Numbered from the stretch's first letter, positions 48,096 to 58,674 are shown. The stretch is 64,000 nucleotides of DNA from Streptomyces coeruleorubidus (GCF_008705135.1 NZ_CP023694.1:3162001-3226000); one strand, 5' to 3'. The notes: generated by a model not told the origin, from the sequence alone. Translations and numbers: made by a program.

Positions 48096-49112
48096 TCAGC
48101 GGAACTCGTAGGCCTCCACCTCGGCGAGATACCGCGCCCGCAGCTCCTCGTCGTCCTCCAGGAACGAGGCGAGGAAGGAGTTGCGGGCGAGCTCGCGCAG
48201 CCGCTCCTCGCTCAGGCCGAGGGTGTCGCGCACGGCGTCGAAGTTGTCGCCGGCGTAGCCGCCGAAGTACGCCGGATCGTCCGAGTGCACCGTGCACATC
48301 AGGCCGGCGTCCAGCATGGCGGGCAGCGGATGGTCGGCGAGGGTGTCGACGGTCCGCAGCCGGACGTTCGACAGCGGACACAGCGTCAGCGGCACCCGCT
48401 CCCGCACCAGCCGCTCCACCAGCACCGGGTCCTCCACACAGCGCAGCCCGTGGTCGACCCGCTCGACGCCGAGGACGTCCAGCGCCTCGGTGATGTACTC
48501 CGGCGGCCCCTCCTCACCGGCGTGCGCGACCCGCCGCAGCCCGAGCGCGGCGGCGGCCTCGTACACCTCGCGGAACTTCGCCGGCGGGTGCCCGACCTCG
48601 GCCGAGTCGAGGCCGACGCCGGTGATCCGGTCCAGGTACGGCTTGGCCGCCTCCAGGGTCGCCAGGGCCGACTCGGCGGACTCGTCGCGCAGGAAGCACA
48701 GGATCAGCCGCGTCGAGACACCGTGCCGGGACTCGCTGTCGCCCAGCGCCCGCCACAGCCCCTCGACGACCGTGCCGAGCTCCAGCCCGCGGCTGGTGTG
48801 CGCCTGCGGGTCGAAGAAGATCTCGGCGTGCCGCACGCCCTGGGCGGCGGCGCGTTCGAGGTACTCGTTCGCCAGGTCCTCGAAGTCCCGCTCGGTGCGC
48901 AGGACGGCCATGAGCTCGTAGTACAGGTTCAGGAACGACTGGAGGTCCTCGAACCGGTAGGCCTCGCGCAGCTCGTCCGTGTCCGCGTACGGCAGCGTGA
49001 GGCCATTGCGCGTGGCGAGCTCAAAGGCGAGTTCCGGTTCCAGGGTGCCTTCGATATGAAGGTGCAGTTCGGCTTTGGGGAGGGACATCAATTTATCGTA
49101 CGGGCGTTTCAC
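48096..49112 (-). CDS. add: Adenosine deaminase
   Basis: Zinc-dependent deaminase of 338 residues converting adenosine to inosine. The metal site starts with H17-L-H19 in [27 protein letters not shown] and the catalytic pair [10 protein letters not shown] are present. [11 protein letters not shown] and [12 protein letters not shown] are standard ADA segments. The length and motif order fit the ADA/adenine deaminase family; adenine or a related nucleoside remains possible. ATG 49112 overlaps the RNase Z stop. Confidence 0.94.
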   Translation of the reverse strand: MKRPYDKLMSLPKAELHLHIEGTLEPELAFELATRNGLTLPYADTDELREAYRFEDLQSFLNLYYELMAVLRTERDFEDLANEYLERAAAQGVRHAEIFFDPQAHTSRGLELGTVVEGLWRALGDSESRHGVSTRLILCFLRDESAESALATLEAAKPYLDRITGVGLDSAEVGHPPAKFREVYEAAAALGLRRVAHAGEEGPPEYITEALDVLGVERVDHGLRCVEDPVLVERLVRERVPLTLCPLSNVRLRTVDTLADHPLPAMLDAGLMCTVHSDDPAYFGGYAGDNFDAVRDTLGLSEERLRELARNSFLASFLEDDEELRARYLAEVEAYEFR

Positions 49113-50014
49113 CGACGCTTCGGAACCGGCACCCTCAGCAGATCGTGCGCCACGGTCAGCTCCCCCTCGTACCCCGCCGCCCGCGCCTGCCGCTCGAACT
49201 CGTCGGGGTCGTTGTAGCGCTGGCTGAAGTGGGTCAGCACGAGGTGCCGCACACCGCCGTCCCGGGCCACCCGCGCGGCCTGCCCTGCCGTCAGGTGTCC
49301 GTGCTCCACCGCGAGTTGCTCGTCCTCGTCGAGGAAGGTCGACTCGATGACGAGCATGTCGCAGCCCTCGGCGAGCGCGTACACCCCCTCGCAGAGCCGG
49401 GTGTCCATGACGAACGCGAACCGCTGCCCGCGCCGCACCTCGCTGACGTCCTCAAGGGAGACCCCGCCGAGCGATCCCTCGCGCTGGATCCGGCCGACGT
49501 CCGGTCCCTTGATGCCGTGCGCGGCGAGCCGCTCGGGCAGCATGCGGCGGCCGTCGTGCTCGGTGATCCGGTAGCCGTACGACTCGATCGAGTGCGACAG
49601 CCTGCGGGTGTCCAGCGTGTACGACGGCGTGACCGCGAGCACGCCGTCCCCGTCGGCCGGGGCCTCGGTGAGGAAGACGGTCGCGCGGTAGGGCGTGGCG
49701 TACTGGAGCCGCTCGTAGAAGCGCTGCCCGGACTTCGGGTAGTGGGCGGTGATCTCGTGCGGCACCTGGTCGAGGTTGATGCGCTGGATGACCCCGGGCA
49801 GTCCGAGTGCGTGGTCGCCGTGGAAGTGCGTGACGCAGATCCGGTTCAGGTCGTGCGCGGCGACCCCGGCCCGCACCATCTGGCGCTGCGTGCCCTCGCC
49901 GGGGTCGAACAGGATGCCCTCGCCGTCCCAGCGGAGCAGGTAGCCGTTGTGGTTGCGGTGGCGGGTCGGGACCTGGCTGGCGGTGCCGAGCACCACGAGT
50001 TCGCGTACGGACAA
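49109..50014 (-). CDS. rnz: Ribonuclease Z
   Basis: tRNA 3'-processing endonuclease of the metallo-beta-lactamase fold, 301 residues. It opens [24 protein letters not shown]. The zinc motif is H63-F-H65-G-D67-H68 followed by ALGLPG. The downstream metal residues are in [11 protein letters not shown] and [28 protein letters not shown]. It lies 6 bp behind the HIT gene and overlaps add by 4 bp. Confidence 0.95.
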   Translation of the reverse strand: MSVRELVVLGTASQVPTRHRNHNGYLLRWDGEGILFDPGEGTQRQMVRAGVAAHDLNRICVTHFHGDHALGLPGVIQRINLDQVPHEITAHYPKSGQRFYERLQYATPYRATVFLTEAPADGDGVLAVTPSYTLDTRRLSHSIESYGYRITEHDGRRMLPERLAAHGIKGPDVGRIQREGSLGGVSLEDVSEVRRGQRFAFVMDTRLCEGVYALAEGCDMLVIESTFLDEDEQLAVEHGHLTAGQAARVARDGGVRHLVLTHFSQRYNDPDEFERQARAAGYEGELTVAHDLLRVPVPKRR

Positions 50015-50020
50015 GGCGGA

Positions 50021-50374
50021 TTACCCCGGGGGCCAGTCGAGGCCGCGGCCGCCGAGCACGTGGCCGTGCACGTGCCAGACCGTCTGGCCGGCGCCGCTGC
50101 CGGTGTTGAACACGAGGCGGTAGCTGTCCAGCTTCTCCTCGTCGGCGACGGCCTGGGCCTCGCGGAGCACGTCCGCGGTGAGGGCCGGGTCGGCTTCGGC
50201 GAGGGCGGCGGCGTTCTTGTAGTGCGCCTTGGGGATGATCAGGACGTGCGTGGGGGCCTGGGGGTTGATGTCGCGGAACGCGACGGTGGTGTCCGTCTGG
50301 CGGACGATCGTCGCCGGGATGGTTCCGGCGACGATCTTGCAGAACAGGCAGTCGTCCTGGGGTTCCCCTGCCAT
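50021..50374 (-). CDS. HIT-family (histidine triad) nucleotide-binding protein
   Basis: A 117-residue HINT-branch protein hydrolysing nucleoside phosphoramidates or related AMP conjugates. The triad is H101-V-H103-G-H105-V in TVWHVHGHVLGGR. The zinc-type Cys pair C9-L-F-C12 and PTHVLIIPKAHYKNAA are typical. The start is ATG 50374 because conserved sequence begins there; 29 further open codons upstream look non-coding. Confidence 0.93.
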   Translation of the reverse strand: MAGEPQDDCLFCKIVAGTIPATIVRQTDTTVAFRDINPQAPTHVLIIPKAHYKNAAALAEADPALTADVLREAQAVADEEKLDSYRLVFNTGSGAGQTVWHVHGHVLGGRGLDWPPG

Positions 50375-50497
50375 CGTCCCTCCGGGGGTTGGCCGAATGT
50401 GGTCTTGGTCGGCCATCGTATCGTCGTCGGGTGCGGGTGGTTTGTGGCTGGTCGCGCCCACGCGGCGGAGCCACGAATCGATACAGCCCCGCGCCCC

Positions 50498-53400
50498 TTA
50501 AGAGGTCGGCACAGCCGGCGGCGTTTTCGCCGGACTGCCCTCCAGACTCTCCAGAGCGAGTCGGATGGCCTCGTCCAGTTGGGCGTCCCTCCCCGCCACG
50601 TAGTCCTGGGGCCGCTGGAGGACCTCCACGTCCGGATCCACCCCGTGGTTCTCCACCCCCCACTCGTAACCCTCCAGCCAGAAGGCGTACTTGGGCTGGG
50701 TTACCAGGGTGCCGTCCATCAACCGGTAGCGGCTGTCGATGCCGATGACGCCGCCCCACGTGCGGGTGCCGACGACCGGGCCGAGGCCCAGGGCCTTGAT
50801 CGCGGCGTTGACGATGTCGCCGTCGGAGCCGGAGAACTCGTTGGCGACCGCCACGACGGGGCCGCGGGGGGCGTCCTCGGGGTAGCTGTAGGGGCGCATG
50901 CCGCGCGGGACGGCCCAGCCGACGATGCGGCGGGCGAGTTTCTCGACGACCAGCTGGGAGGTGTGGCCGCCGCGGTTCTCGCGGACATCGACGACCAGAC
51001 CCTCACGGGCGACCTCGACGCGCAGGTCGCGGTGGATCTGGGCCCAGCCGGGCGCCTGCATGTCCGGGACGTGGAGGTAGCCGAGGCGGCCGCCGGACTT
51101 CTCGTGGACGTAGGCGCGCCGGTCGGCGACCCAGGCGTGGTAGCGCAGCGGCTCCTCGTCCGCGATCGGGACGACGACGGCGTGCCGCGGATCGCCCCCG
51201 CCGGACGGGGAGACGGTCAGCTCCACCGGCTTGCCCGCCGTGCCGATCAGCAGCGGGCCGGGGCCTGCCACCGGGTCGACCGGCTGTCCGGCGATCGCGA
51301 GGATCGCGTCCCCGGGGCGTACGGCGACGCCGGGCGCGGCCAGCGGGCTGCGGGCGTCCGGGTCGGAGGTCTCGGAGGGCAGGATGCGGTCGACGCGCCA
51401 GCTGCCGTCCTCGTGGCGGGAGATGTCGGCGCCGAGCAGGCCCTGGCGGGGACCGCCGCCGAATCCGCCGCGCGGGGTGACGTAGGCGTGCGAGGTGCCG
51501 AGCTCGCCCTGTACCTCCCACAGCAGGTCGACCAGGTCGTCGTGGGTGGCGAGCCGGTCCACGACCGGCCGGTAGCGGTCGAGGACGCCGGCCCAGTCGA
51601 CGCCGCTCATGTCAGGCCGCCAGAAGTGGTCCCGCATGATGCGGCCGTTCTCGTCGAACATCTGCCGCCACTCGGCGGCCGGGTCGACGAACTGGCGCAC
51701 GCGGCCCAGGTCGACGGTGATGTTGGTGTCGCTGTCGTCGTCGCTGGAGGCGCGCCGGTCGCTGGGGACGACCTTCAGCCGCCCGTCGGTCCACAGCAGC
51801 ACCCGCTTGCCGTCGCCGCTGACCTCGAAGTGGTCGGCGTCGACGGCGAGATGCTCGATCCGCTGCTGGGCGAGGTCGTACCGCTCCAGCTCGGACTTGG
51901 GGTCGGGGTCGTCCGGGGTGGCCCGGGACGCGCCGAGCACTCCGGCGACCGGGTGGCGCAGCCACAGGACACCGTCCTTGGCGGCGCGCAGGTTGGAGTA
52001 GCGGGCGGCTTCGACCGGGAAGGGCACGATGCGGTCGGCGAGGCCTTCGAGGTCGATGCGGGTGGTGGGGGTGCCCTCGCTGTCGGGGGTCTCCTCCCGG
52101 TCGGGCGTCTCGAAGGACCGGCCGTGCCGCTGCGGCCCGAACGGGGAGGGCGTGGTGGCCGCGAGCGTGATCAGATGCGGCCGGGCGCCCTCCACGAAGG
52201 CCAGGTCGAAGACGTGCTCGTCGTAGACCGGGTCGAAGGAGCGGGTCGACAGGAACGCGAGGTGCTTGCCGTCCGCCGTGAACGCCGGCGCGTAGTCCTG
52301 GAAGCGCAGCGGGGTCGCCTCGGTGACCGACAGGTCGGTGGTGTTGGCGAGCTTCAGCTGGCTCAGGGGCCGCGGGCCGGGGTGGGACCAGGCGAGCCAG
52401 GCCGAGTCGGGCGAGAAGACGAGCCCGGACACGTCACCGTCCTCGCTGCGGTCCACCTCCCGTACCTCGCCCGTCTCCCTCTCGACGAGCAGCAGGCGCC
52501 CGTCGTGGGAGGCCACGGCCGCGCGGCTGCCGTCCGGTGCCATGGCGAGGTCCAGCACCCTGCCGAGCTGCCCGGCGGCGAGCCGGCGCGGTGTCGCCCC
52601 CGGGGTGAGGCCGGTGGCGGGCGCGAACTCCAGGGCGTCGTCGCCCTCGGCGTCCGTCACCCACACCACCCACTCCTCGCCGTCCGCGCGGAACGCACGT
52701 GGCAGCCGGGCCCGCACCCCGGGCGTCGCGGCCAGCGCGCGGGCCGGGCCGGAGCGGTGGGTGACCCAGTGGACGCAGCCGCGTACGGACACGGCACTGC
52801 CGCGCGCGGTGTGATCCGGGGACGCCGACCCGAACCAGCGGGAGGCGTTGACCGGGAACGGCTGGAGATCGACGCGCTGCCCGCCCAGCCGCACGTCCAG
52901 CCGCCGCGGCTCGGCCCCGTCCAGGTCGTCCAGCACCCACAGCTCACCGACGCTGGAGTAGACGACACGGCTGCCGTCGGTCGCGGCGTGCCGGGCGTAG
53001 AAACCGTCGAGCGGAGTGTGCCGGCGCAGGTCCGATCCGTCGGCGAGGGAGGAGTACAGCGCGCCGGTGCCCTCGTGGTCGGAGAGGAAGGCCACCCGCT
53101 CCCCCACCCACAGCGGGTACTCGATGTTCCCGTCCAGCCCCTCGTGGAGCCGTACGAACTCGCCGTCTCCGTCGGGGTCGATCCACAACTTCCCGGCGGT
53201 ACCGCCCCGGTAGCGCTTCCACCAGGCGGCCTCGCGCCCCATCGGCGCGGACAGCAGGACGACGCTCGGCCCGTAGGCGATGTCACCGACCGGCCCGTAC
53301 GGCAGGGTGGTGGCCGGACCGCCGTCGAGCGGAACGGCACGCGCCCAGGTGCGGCGCAGGCTCGCCTGCCCCTGGGAACTGATCGCGAGTACCTCGCCGT

Positions 53401-53701
53401 CCGGGGTCCAGCCGCGCACCTGGGTCTTCAGACTGCCCCAGTACGTCAGGCGCTTGGCGGGGCCGCCGTCGACCGGGGCGATGTGCACCTCGGGCGCGCC
53501 GTCGCGGGTGGAGGTCCAGGCGACGGTGGTGCCGTCGGGCGAGATACGGGGCAGGGTCACCGGCACGTTCTCGGCGCTGACCCGCCAGGCCCGTCCGCCG
53601 TCGAGAGGAGCGAGCCACACGTCGTCCTCGGCGGTGAAGGCGACCAGGTCACCGTGCACGTGGGGGAACCGGAGGTAAGCAGGCGATGCGGACTGTGTCA
53701 C
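50498..53701 (-). CDS. Tricorn-type S41 peptidase
   Basis: A large cytosolic serine protease of 1067 residues resembling tricorn protease, which trims peptides from the proteasome. The N-terminal about 680 residues form beta-propeller repeats (FPHVHGDLVAFTAEDDVWLAPLDGGRAWRVS, then PRISPDGTTVAWTS and similar). A core helical domain is followed by a PDZ domain (about 760-850) and the S41 domain. The nucleophile Ser is in NEFSGSDGDIVNAAIK (around residue 957). No signal peptide is seen. Actinobacteria have proteasomes, so a role in their peptide turnover is plausible. Confidence 0.94.
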   Translation of the reverse strand: MTQSASPAYLRFPHVHGDLVAFTAEDDVWLAPLDGGRAWRVSAENVPVTLPRISPDGTTVAWTSTRDGAPEVHIAPVDGGPAKRLTYWGSLKTQVRGWTPDGEVLAISSQGQASLRRTWARAVPLDGGPATTLPYGPVGDIAYGPSVVLLSAPMGREAAWWKRYRGGTAGKLWIDPDGDGEFVRLHEGLDGNIEYPLWVGERVAFLSDHEGTGALYSSLADGSDLRRHTPLDGFYARHAATDGSRVVYSSVGELWVLDDLDGAEPRRLDVRLGGQRVDLQPFPVNASRWFGSASPDHTARGSAVSVRGCVHWVTHRSGPARALAATPGVRARLPRAFRADGEEWVVWVTDAEGDDALEFAPATGLTPGATPRRLAAGQLGRVLDLAMAPDGSRAAVASHDGRLLLVERETGEVREVDRSEDGDVSGLVFSPDSAWLAWSHPGPRPLSQLKLANTTDLSVTEATPLRFQDYAPAFTADGKHLAFLSTRSFDPVYDEHVFDLAFVEGARPHLITLAATTPSPFGPQRHGRSFETPDREETPDSEGTPTTRIDLEGLADRIVPFPVEAARYSNLRAAKDGVLWLRHPVAGVLGASRATPDDPDPKSELERYDLAQQRIEHLAVDADHFEVSGDGKRVLLWTDGRLKVVPSDRRASSDDDSDTNITVDLGRVRQFVDPAAEWRQMFDENGRIMRDHFWRPDMSGVDWAGVLDRYRPVVDRLATHDDLVDLLWEVQGELGTSHAYVTPRGGFGGGPRQGLLGADISRHEDGSWRVDRILPSETSDPDARSPLAAPGVAVRPGDAILAIAGQPVDPVAGPGPLLIGTAGKPVELTVSPSGGGDPRHAVVVPIADEEPLRYHAWVADRRAYVHEKSGGRLGYLHVPDMQAPGWAQIHRDLRVEVAREGLVVDVRENRGGHTSQLVVEKLARRIVGWAVPRGMRPYSYPEDAPRGPVVAVANEFSGSDGDIVNAAIKALGLGPVVGTRTWGGVIGIDSRYRLMDGTLVTQPKYAFWLEGYEWGVENHGVDPDVEVLQRPQDYVAGRDAQLDEAIRLALESLEGSPAKTPPAVPTS

Positions 53702-53773
53702 CCGATCACCCTATGCAGGGACGGCGTCCTGGGGACAGACTTCGGATCACTTGCCGTTCGCCTCTGGCGCACG

Positions 53774-54331
53774 TCACTTGCCCTCGACGGGCCGGCAGTC
53801 GGGGTACCGGTCGCACCAGATGGTCTGGGTGACGGTCACGGTGACGGTGGCGCCGGGCTGCCCGTTCGTGGGGCCGCCCCCCACGGGCGACGGGCTGGTG
53901 GAGTTGCAGTCGCCGAGCCCGTCGACCTCGAACCACACCTTGCCGTCCACCTTGGCGGTGATGTTCCCGCGGACACATGCGCCGTCCACCGCGTGGGTGA
54001 CCTTGCCGTCGACGGTGATGTCCTTGCCGTCGTCCGTCTCGCCCCCGCAGTCGACGGTGGCGACGGTCTTCTCACTCGCCGAGGGCGACGGCTTCGCGCC
54101 CTGGCCTGAATCCCCGTAGGAGGCGGTGCACGTCAGCCACCGCACGCCCGCCTTCTGCCGGTTGAGTTCCTTGGTGACGGCCTCGTCAGTGGTGTACGCG
54201 ACGGCCGCGGAGCTGATCCCGGCACCGGGTTCACACGCGACCGCGCCGCCGACGGCAGCCACCGCGAAGGTCACCGCGACCGCCACCCTCCGGTTGCGCA
54301 GCCCTCGCCAAATCCTCCTCAAAGCCCCCAT
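53774..54331 (-). CDS. Secreted or membrane-anchored hypothetical protein
   Basis: A 185-residue protein. A basic N-terminus and hydrophobic helix (RRVAVAVTFAVAAVGGAVAC, about residues 14-33) suit a signal sequence, possibly with a lipobox (GAVAC). Six further cysteines are spread through the mature part (LTCTASY, VDCGGE, GACVRGN, GDCNS, WCDRYPDC), enough for disulfides. A Ser/Pro/Gly-rich linker (SPSPVGGGPTNGQPG) and a TVTVTVTQTIWCDRYPDCRP tail follow. No family is recognised. It is specific to Streptomyces-like genomes as far as I can recall. Confidence 0.72.
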   Translation of the reverse strand: MGALRRIWRGLRNRRVAVAVTFAVAAVGGAVACEPGAGISSAAVAYTTDEAVTKELNRQKAGVRWLTCTASYGDSGQGAKPSPSASEKTVATVDCGGETDDGKDITVDGKVTHAVDGACVRGNITAKVDGKVWFEVDGLGDCNSTSPSPVGGGPTNGQPGATVTVTVTQTIWCDRYPDCRPVEGK

Positions 54332-54436
54332 GGAGGGCAGCCTGCCACCGTCGGGGGCGGGGCGGTAGAGCGCAAATGGCCACCCGGCGTTGTGGCTGGG
54401 GCGGGGTGTTGCGCGGCCCGGCGTATCCGAGAGGGG

Positions 54437-55177
54437 TCAGGTCCAGCGGCCGGTGCGAGCCAGGAGCACGGCCGCGGCCGCGGTCCCGGCGGTCGATGTG
54501 CGCAGCACACTGCGCCCGAGGCGGAACGCCTCGGCCCCCGCTTGGGCGAACAGCGCCAACTCCTCCGGCGCCACGCCCCCTTCGGGCCCCACCACCAGCA
54601 CGATCTCACCGGACGACGGCAGTTCGGCCGTCGCCAGCGGCGAGTCCCCGCTCTCGTGCAGCACGGCGGCGAACTCCGCCTCCGCCAGCAGCGCCGCGAC
54701 CTGCTTGGTCGTAGCCGCCTCGGCGACCTCGGGGAACCGGACCCGGCGCGACTGCTTACCGGCCTCCCGGGCGGTGGCCCGCCACTTCCCCAGCGCCTTC
54801 GCCCCGCGCTCGCCCTTCCACTGCGTGATGCAGCGCGCCGCCGCCCACGGCACGATCGCGTCGACGCCGACCTCGGTCATCGTCTCGACGGCCAGCTCCC
54901 CGCGGTCGCCCTTGGGCAGCGCCTGGACGACGGTCACCCGGGGCTGCTCCGGCGGCTCCTCGATCACCGGGTCCAGCCGGACGATCAGCCGGTCCTTGCC
55001 CTCGGTGTCGAGCACGACACCATCCGCCCAGCGCCCGGCCCCGTCCGTGAGGACGACGTCCTCACCGGCGCGCAGCCGCTTCACGGAGACGGCGTGCCGT
55101 CCCTCCGGGCCGTCGAGGACGTAGCGGCCGCCCCCGACCGCGTCGAAGTGCTCGACCACGAACACCGGAGCCGTCAT
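54437..55177 (-). CDS. rsmE: 16S rRNA m3U1498 methyltransferase
   Basis: SPOUT-class SAM-dependent methyltransferase of 246 residues acting on 16S rRNA. The N-terminal PUA-like domain includes GGRYVLDGPEGRHAVSVKRLRAGE. The SPOUT knot is VLVVGPEGGVAPEELALFAQAGAEAFRLGRSVLRTSTAG. Its ATG overlaps the stop of the nitronate monooxygenase-like gene. It lies near dnaJ/hrcA, as commonly seen in bacteria. Confidence 0.95.
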   Translation of the reverse strand: MTAPVFVVEHFDAVGGGRYVLDGPEGRHAVSVKRLRAGEDVVLTDGAGRWADGVVLDTEGKDRLIVRLDPVIEEPPEQPRVTVVQALPKGDRGELAVETMTEVGVDAIVPWAAARCITQWKGERGAKALGKWRATAREAGKQSRRVRFPEVAEAATTKQVAALLAEAEFAAVLHESGDSPLATAELPSSGEIVLVVGPEGGVAPEELALFAQAGAEAFRLGRSVLRTSTAGTAAAAVLLARTGRWT

Positions 55178-56250
55178 CGGATGCCGCCTCCGCCCGACAA
55201 CGCCGTCCGCGCCGCGGCGAGTTCACCGGCCAGCACCTCCACCAGCTGCCCGGCGGGCAGCTCCCGCGCCATCCAGTGCCCCTGCCCGGCCCACAGTGCC
55301 ATGCCCTGCGCGTCCCCCGCCTTGGCGGCGGCCTTGCGCAGTGGCGAGGTGAGGTGGTGGATCTCGGGATAGGCGGCGGGTGCGTACGGTCCGTGCTCGC
55401 GCAGGAAGCGGTTGACGAGGCCGCGTGCCGGGCGCCCGGAGAAGGCCCGGGTCAACTCCGTACGGACGAACAGGGGGTTGGTCAGCGCCTGCTTGTGCAG
55501 GGCGTTCGCGCCCGACTCGGCCGTGGCGAGGAACGCGGTGCCGAGCTGGGCCGCGCTCGCGCCCGCTGCGAGGACCGCGGCGATCTGGCCGCCGCGCATG
55601 ATGCCGCCGGCGGCGATGATCGGGAGGCTCACGGTCTCCCGGATCTGGGCGACCAGCGACAGCAGCCCGATGCCGGAACCGTCCGTCTCGGGGATGTCCC
55701 GGTGCGTGCCCTGGTGGCCGCCGGCCTCGACGCCCTGCGCGATGACCGCGTCCGCGCCCGCCCGCTCGACGGCCCGGGCCTCGTCCGGGGTGGTGGCGGT
55801 GACCAGGACGAAGGTGCCGACCCGGTGCAGGGCGTCGACGACCTCCCGGCTCGGCGTGCCGAAGTGGAACGACACCACCGGCACGGGGTTGTCGCGCAGG
55901 ACCGCGAGCTTGGTCTCGTAGCCGTCGTCGCGGCCGCTGTCGGGGTCACCGAGCTCGGCCTCGTACCAGGAGGCCTCGCCGGCCAGCTGGTGGGCGTAGA
56001 CGTCGATGGCGGCGGGGTCGGCGTACTCCGGCTGCGGCATGAAGAGGTTCACTCCGAAGGGCCTGCCGGTGAGGCTCCGGAGTTGCTTGATCTCCTCGTA
56101 CATCCCGTCGGCGGTCTTGTACCCGGCGGCGAGGAACCCGAGTCCGCCCGCCTCGCACACGGCGGCGGCGAGCTTCGGTACGGAGACGCCGCCCGCCATG
56201 GGGGCCTGCACGATCGGGTGGGGGAAGAGATCGGTCAGCGCGGAGGACAT
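55174..56250 (-). CDS. Nitronate monooxygenase-like FMN protein
   Basis: A 358-residue FMN-binding TIM-barrel protein of the 2-nitropropane dioxygenase/NMO family. It opens FPHPIVQAPMAGGVSVPKLAAAVCEAGGLGFL. The phosphate-binding segment is AAGGIMRGGQIAAVLAAGASAAQLGTAFL. The family motif EAGGHQGTHRD contains the presumed catalytic His. Members oxidise nitronates or act as quinone reductases, so the substrate is uncertain. It sits between dnaJ and rsmE on the same strand. Confidence 0.9.
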   Translation of the reverse strand: MSSALTDLFPHPIVQAPMAGGVSVPKLAAAVCEAGGLGFLAAGYKTADGMYEEIKQLRSLTGRPFGVNLFMPQPEYADPAAIDVYAHQLAGEASWYEAELGDPDSGRDDGYETKLAVLRDNPVPVVSFHFGTPSREVVDALHRVGTFVLVTATTPDEARAVERAGADAVIAQGVEAGGHQGTHRDIPETDGSGIGLLSLVAQIRETVSLPIIAAGGIMRGGQIAAVLAAGASAAQLGTAFLATAESGANALHKQALTNPLFVRTELTRAFSGRPARGLVNRFLREHGPYAPAAYPEIHHLTSPLRKAAAKAGDAQGMALWAGQGHWMARELPAGQLVEVLAGELAAARTALSGGGGIR

Positions 56251-56350
56251 GACCGCATGTTGTCACGTCCTCCGAACAACGCCGAAACCGGCCTGCCGTG
56301 TGGCATAGACCAGAGGAACAGGCATCTGCCGACCCCCGGGGGAGCCGGCG

Positions 56351-57487
56351 TCACCGGCCGTTGAACGCGTCCTTCAACCGCGAGAACAGTCCCTGCTGCC
56401 CCGGCTGGAACTGCCCCTGAGGCCGCTCCTCGCCGCGTAGCTTGGCCAGCTCGCGGAGCAGGCGCTCCTGCTCGACGTCCAGCTTGCTCGGGGTCTGGAC
56501 CTCGACGTGGACGATGAGGTCGCCGCGTCCGCCGCCGCGCAGGTGCGTGACACCGCGGCCGTGCAGCGGGATCGACTGGCCGGACTGGGTGCCCGGGCGG
56601 ATGTCGACCTCCTCCAGGCCGTCCAGCGTCTCCAGCGGCACCTTCGTGCCGAGGGCGGCCGCCGTCATCGGGAGCGTGACCGTGCAGTGCAGGTCGTCGC
56701 CGCGCCGCTGGAACTGCGAGTGGGGGAGTTCGTGGATCTCGACGTACAGGTCGCCCGCGGGGCCGCCGCCGGGGCCGACCTCGCCCTCACCGGCGAGCTG
56801 GATGCGCGTGCCGTTGTCGACACCGGCGGGGATCTTCACCGTCAGCGTGCGACGGGAGCGGACACGGCCGTCGCCGGCGCACTCCGGGCAGGGGGTCGGG
56901 ACGACCGTGCCGAAGCCCTGGCACTGCGGGCAGGGCCGCGAGGTCATGACCTGGCCCAGGAAGGACCGCGTGACCTGGGACACCTCACCGCGGCCGCGGC
57001 ACATGTCACACGTCTGAGCGGAGGTCCCCGGCGCCGCGCCCTCACCGCTACAGGTGTTGCAGACGACCGCCGTGTCGACCTGGATGTCCTTCGTCGTGCC
57101 GAAGGCCGCCTCGTCGAGCTCGATCTCGATGCGGATCATGGCGTCCTGGCCGCGCCGGGTGCGCGAACGCGGTCCGCGCTGCGACGCCGTGCCGAAGAAC
57201 GCGTCCATGATGTCGGAGAAGTTCCCGAAGCCACCGGCCCCGAAGCCGCCCGCGCCGCCGCCTCCGGCCTGCGAGAGCGGGTCGCCGCCGAGGTCGTAGA
57301 CCTGCTTCTTCTGCGGGTCCGACAACACCTCGTAGGCGGCGTTGATCTCCTTGAACCGCTCCTGGGTCTTCGGATCGGGGTTGACGTCCGGATGCAGCTC
57401 GCGCGCGAGCCGCCGGAAGGCCTTCTTGATCTCTTCCTGCGACGCGTCGCGGCGCACGCCGAGTACGGCGTAGTAGTCCGTGGCCAC
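56351..57487 (-). CDS. dnaJ: Chaperone DnaJ
   Basis: DnaK co-chaperone of 378 residues. The J domain has H32-P-D34. A Gly/Phe-rich linker ([16 protein letters not shown]) and the zinc domain with four CxxCxGxG repeats follow ([32 protein letters not shown]). The C-terminal substrate domains end in [11 protein letters not shown]. The start is GTG 57487, which shares one base with the hrcA stop. As the gene directly behind hrcA, it is the second (dnaJ2-type) DnaJ and should share CIRCE control. Confidence 0.96.
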   Translation of the reverse strand: MATDYYAVLGVRRDASQEEIKKAFRRLARELHPDVNPDPKTQERFKEINAAYEVLSDPQKKQVYDLGGDPLSQAGGGGAGGFGAGGFGNFSDIMDAFFGTASQRGPRSRTRRGQDAMIRIEIELDEAAFGTTKDIQVDTAVVCNTCSGEGAAPGTSAQTCDMCRGRGEVSQVTRSFLGQVMTSRPCPQCQGFGTVVPTPCPECAGDGRVRSRRTLTVKIPAGVDNGTRIQLAGEGEVGPGGGPAGDLYVEIHELPHSQFQRRGDDLHCTVTLPMTAAALGTKVPLETLDGLEEVDIRPGTQSGQSIPLHGRGVTHLRGGGRGDLIVHVEVQTPSKLDVEQERLLRELAKLRGEERPQGQFQPGQQGLFSRLKDAFNGR

Positions 57488-58503
57488 TACGACTCCGCCA
57501 GGATCTGTCCGACGTACCGTGCCACTGCGCGTACCGCTCCCATCGTTCCCGGGTAGTCCATGCGGGTCGGTCCGACCACGCCGAGCTTGGCGACAGCCTC
57601 GCCGCCCGAACCGTAGCCGACCGACACGACGGACGTGGAGTTGAGTCCTTCGTGGGCGTTCTCATGACCGATACGTACGGTCACGCCCGGATCCTGCGCC
57701 TCGCCGAGCAGCTTGAGGAGCACCACCTGCTCCTCCAGCGCTTCCAGCACCGGCCGGATCGTGAGGGGAAAGTCGTGCCCGAAGCGGGTCAGGTTGGCGG
57801 TGCCGCCGATCATCAGCCGCTCCTCGTTCTCCTCGACGAGCGTCTCCAGAAGTGTGGAGAGCACCGTGGAAACCGTACCCCGGTCCTCGTGCTCGAACGC
57901 CTCCGGCAGATCCTCCACCAGACTCGGCACATCCGTGAAACGGCGGTTCGCCACACGGCTGTTGAGCCGCGCGCGCAGATCCGCGAGCGAGGCCTCGCCG
58001 AAGGGGGCCGGGCAGTCGACCACGCGCTGCTCGACCCGCCCGGTGTCCGTGATCAGCACCAGCATCACGCGCGCGGGCGCGAGGGAGAGCAACTCCACAT
58101 GCCGCACGGTCGAGCGGGTCAGCGACGGGTACTGCACGACGGCGACCTGGCGTGTGAGCTGGGCCAGCAGCCGTACCGTACGCGCCACGACGTCGTCGAG
58201 GTCGACGGCACCCTCGAGGAAGTTCTGGATCGCGCGCCGCTCGGGCGCGGTCATCGGCTTGACGCCGGCCAGCTTGTCCACGAACAGCCGGTAGCCCTTG
58301 TCGGTGGGGATGCGCCCGGCGCTGGTGTGCGGCTGGGCGATGTACCCCTCGTCCTCGAGGGCCGCCATGTCGTTGCGGACGGTGGCCGGGGAGACGCCGA
58401 GGCTGTGCCGCTCGGTGAGGGCCTTGGAGCCGACCGGCTCCTCGGTGCCGACGTAGTCCTGGACGATGGCGCGCAGCACCTGAAGCCTGCGTTCACTGAG
58501 CAT
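57487..58503 (-). CDS. hrcA: Heat-inducible repressor HrcA
   Basis: A CIRCE-binding repressor of 338 residues. The N-terminal winged helix is [55 protein letters not shown]. The GAF-like domain and the C-terminal [20 protein letters not shown] segment are family-typical. A perfect CIRCE element lies 49 bp upstream, so the gene represses itself and dnaJ. HrcA activity depends on the GroEL chaperonin in other bacteria. Confidence 0.97.
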   Translation of the reverse strand: MLSERRLQVLRAIVQDYVGTEEPVGSKALTERHSLGVSPATVRNDMAALEDEGYIAQPHTSAGRIPTDKGYRLFVDKLAGVKPMTAPERRAIQNFLEGAVDLDDVVARTVRLLAQLTRQVAVVQYPSLTRSTVRHVELLSLAPARVMLVLITDTGRVEQRVVDCPAPFGEASLADLRARLNSRVANRRFTDVPSLVEDLPEAFEHEDRGTVSTVLSTLLETLVEENEERLMIGGTANLTRFGHDFPLTIRPVLEALEEQVVLLKLLGEAQDPGVTVRIGHENAHEGLNSTSVVSVGYGSGGEAVAKLGVVGPTRMDYPGTMGAVRAVARYVGQILAES

Positions 58504-58551
58504 TCGCGCACACCTCCAGAAGTCGTCCGCCCGGTGTCCTGCCTGTCGTGC

Positions 58552-58578
58552 CTGGCACTCTGCGCGTGCGAGTGCCAG
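58552..58578. promoter_or_regulatory. CIRCE operator of hrcA
   Basis: CTGGCACTC (58552-58560) and GAGTGCCAG (58570-58578) are a perfect 9-bp inverted repeat with the canonical 9-nt spacer. It follows the CIRCE pattern (TTAGCACTC-N9-GAGTGCTAA) with GC-shifted outer bases. It is located 49 bp upstream of the hrcA start codon. Confidence 0.92.
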
Positions 58579-58674
58579 CATTCCCCGCCCAGTGTACGGC
58601 CGTGGGGTACACCCCCGGCAAGGCTGGTCGCGCGCTGTCGTGCCCCGAGCGGGGCGCACCGCTAGCGTCGCCGT

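Noticed and set aside
49145..54109. Open frame of 1654 codons on the plus strand
   Set aside because: It runs antisense across RNase Z, the HIT gene and the tricorn-type protease, all with clear family motifs. Its Ala/Gly/Val/Asp-rich translation has no domain; it is a GC-bias artefact.
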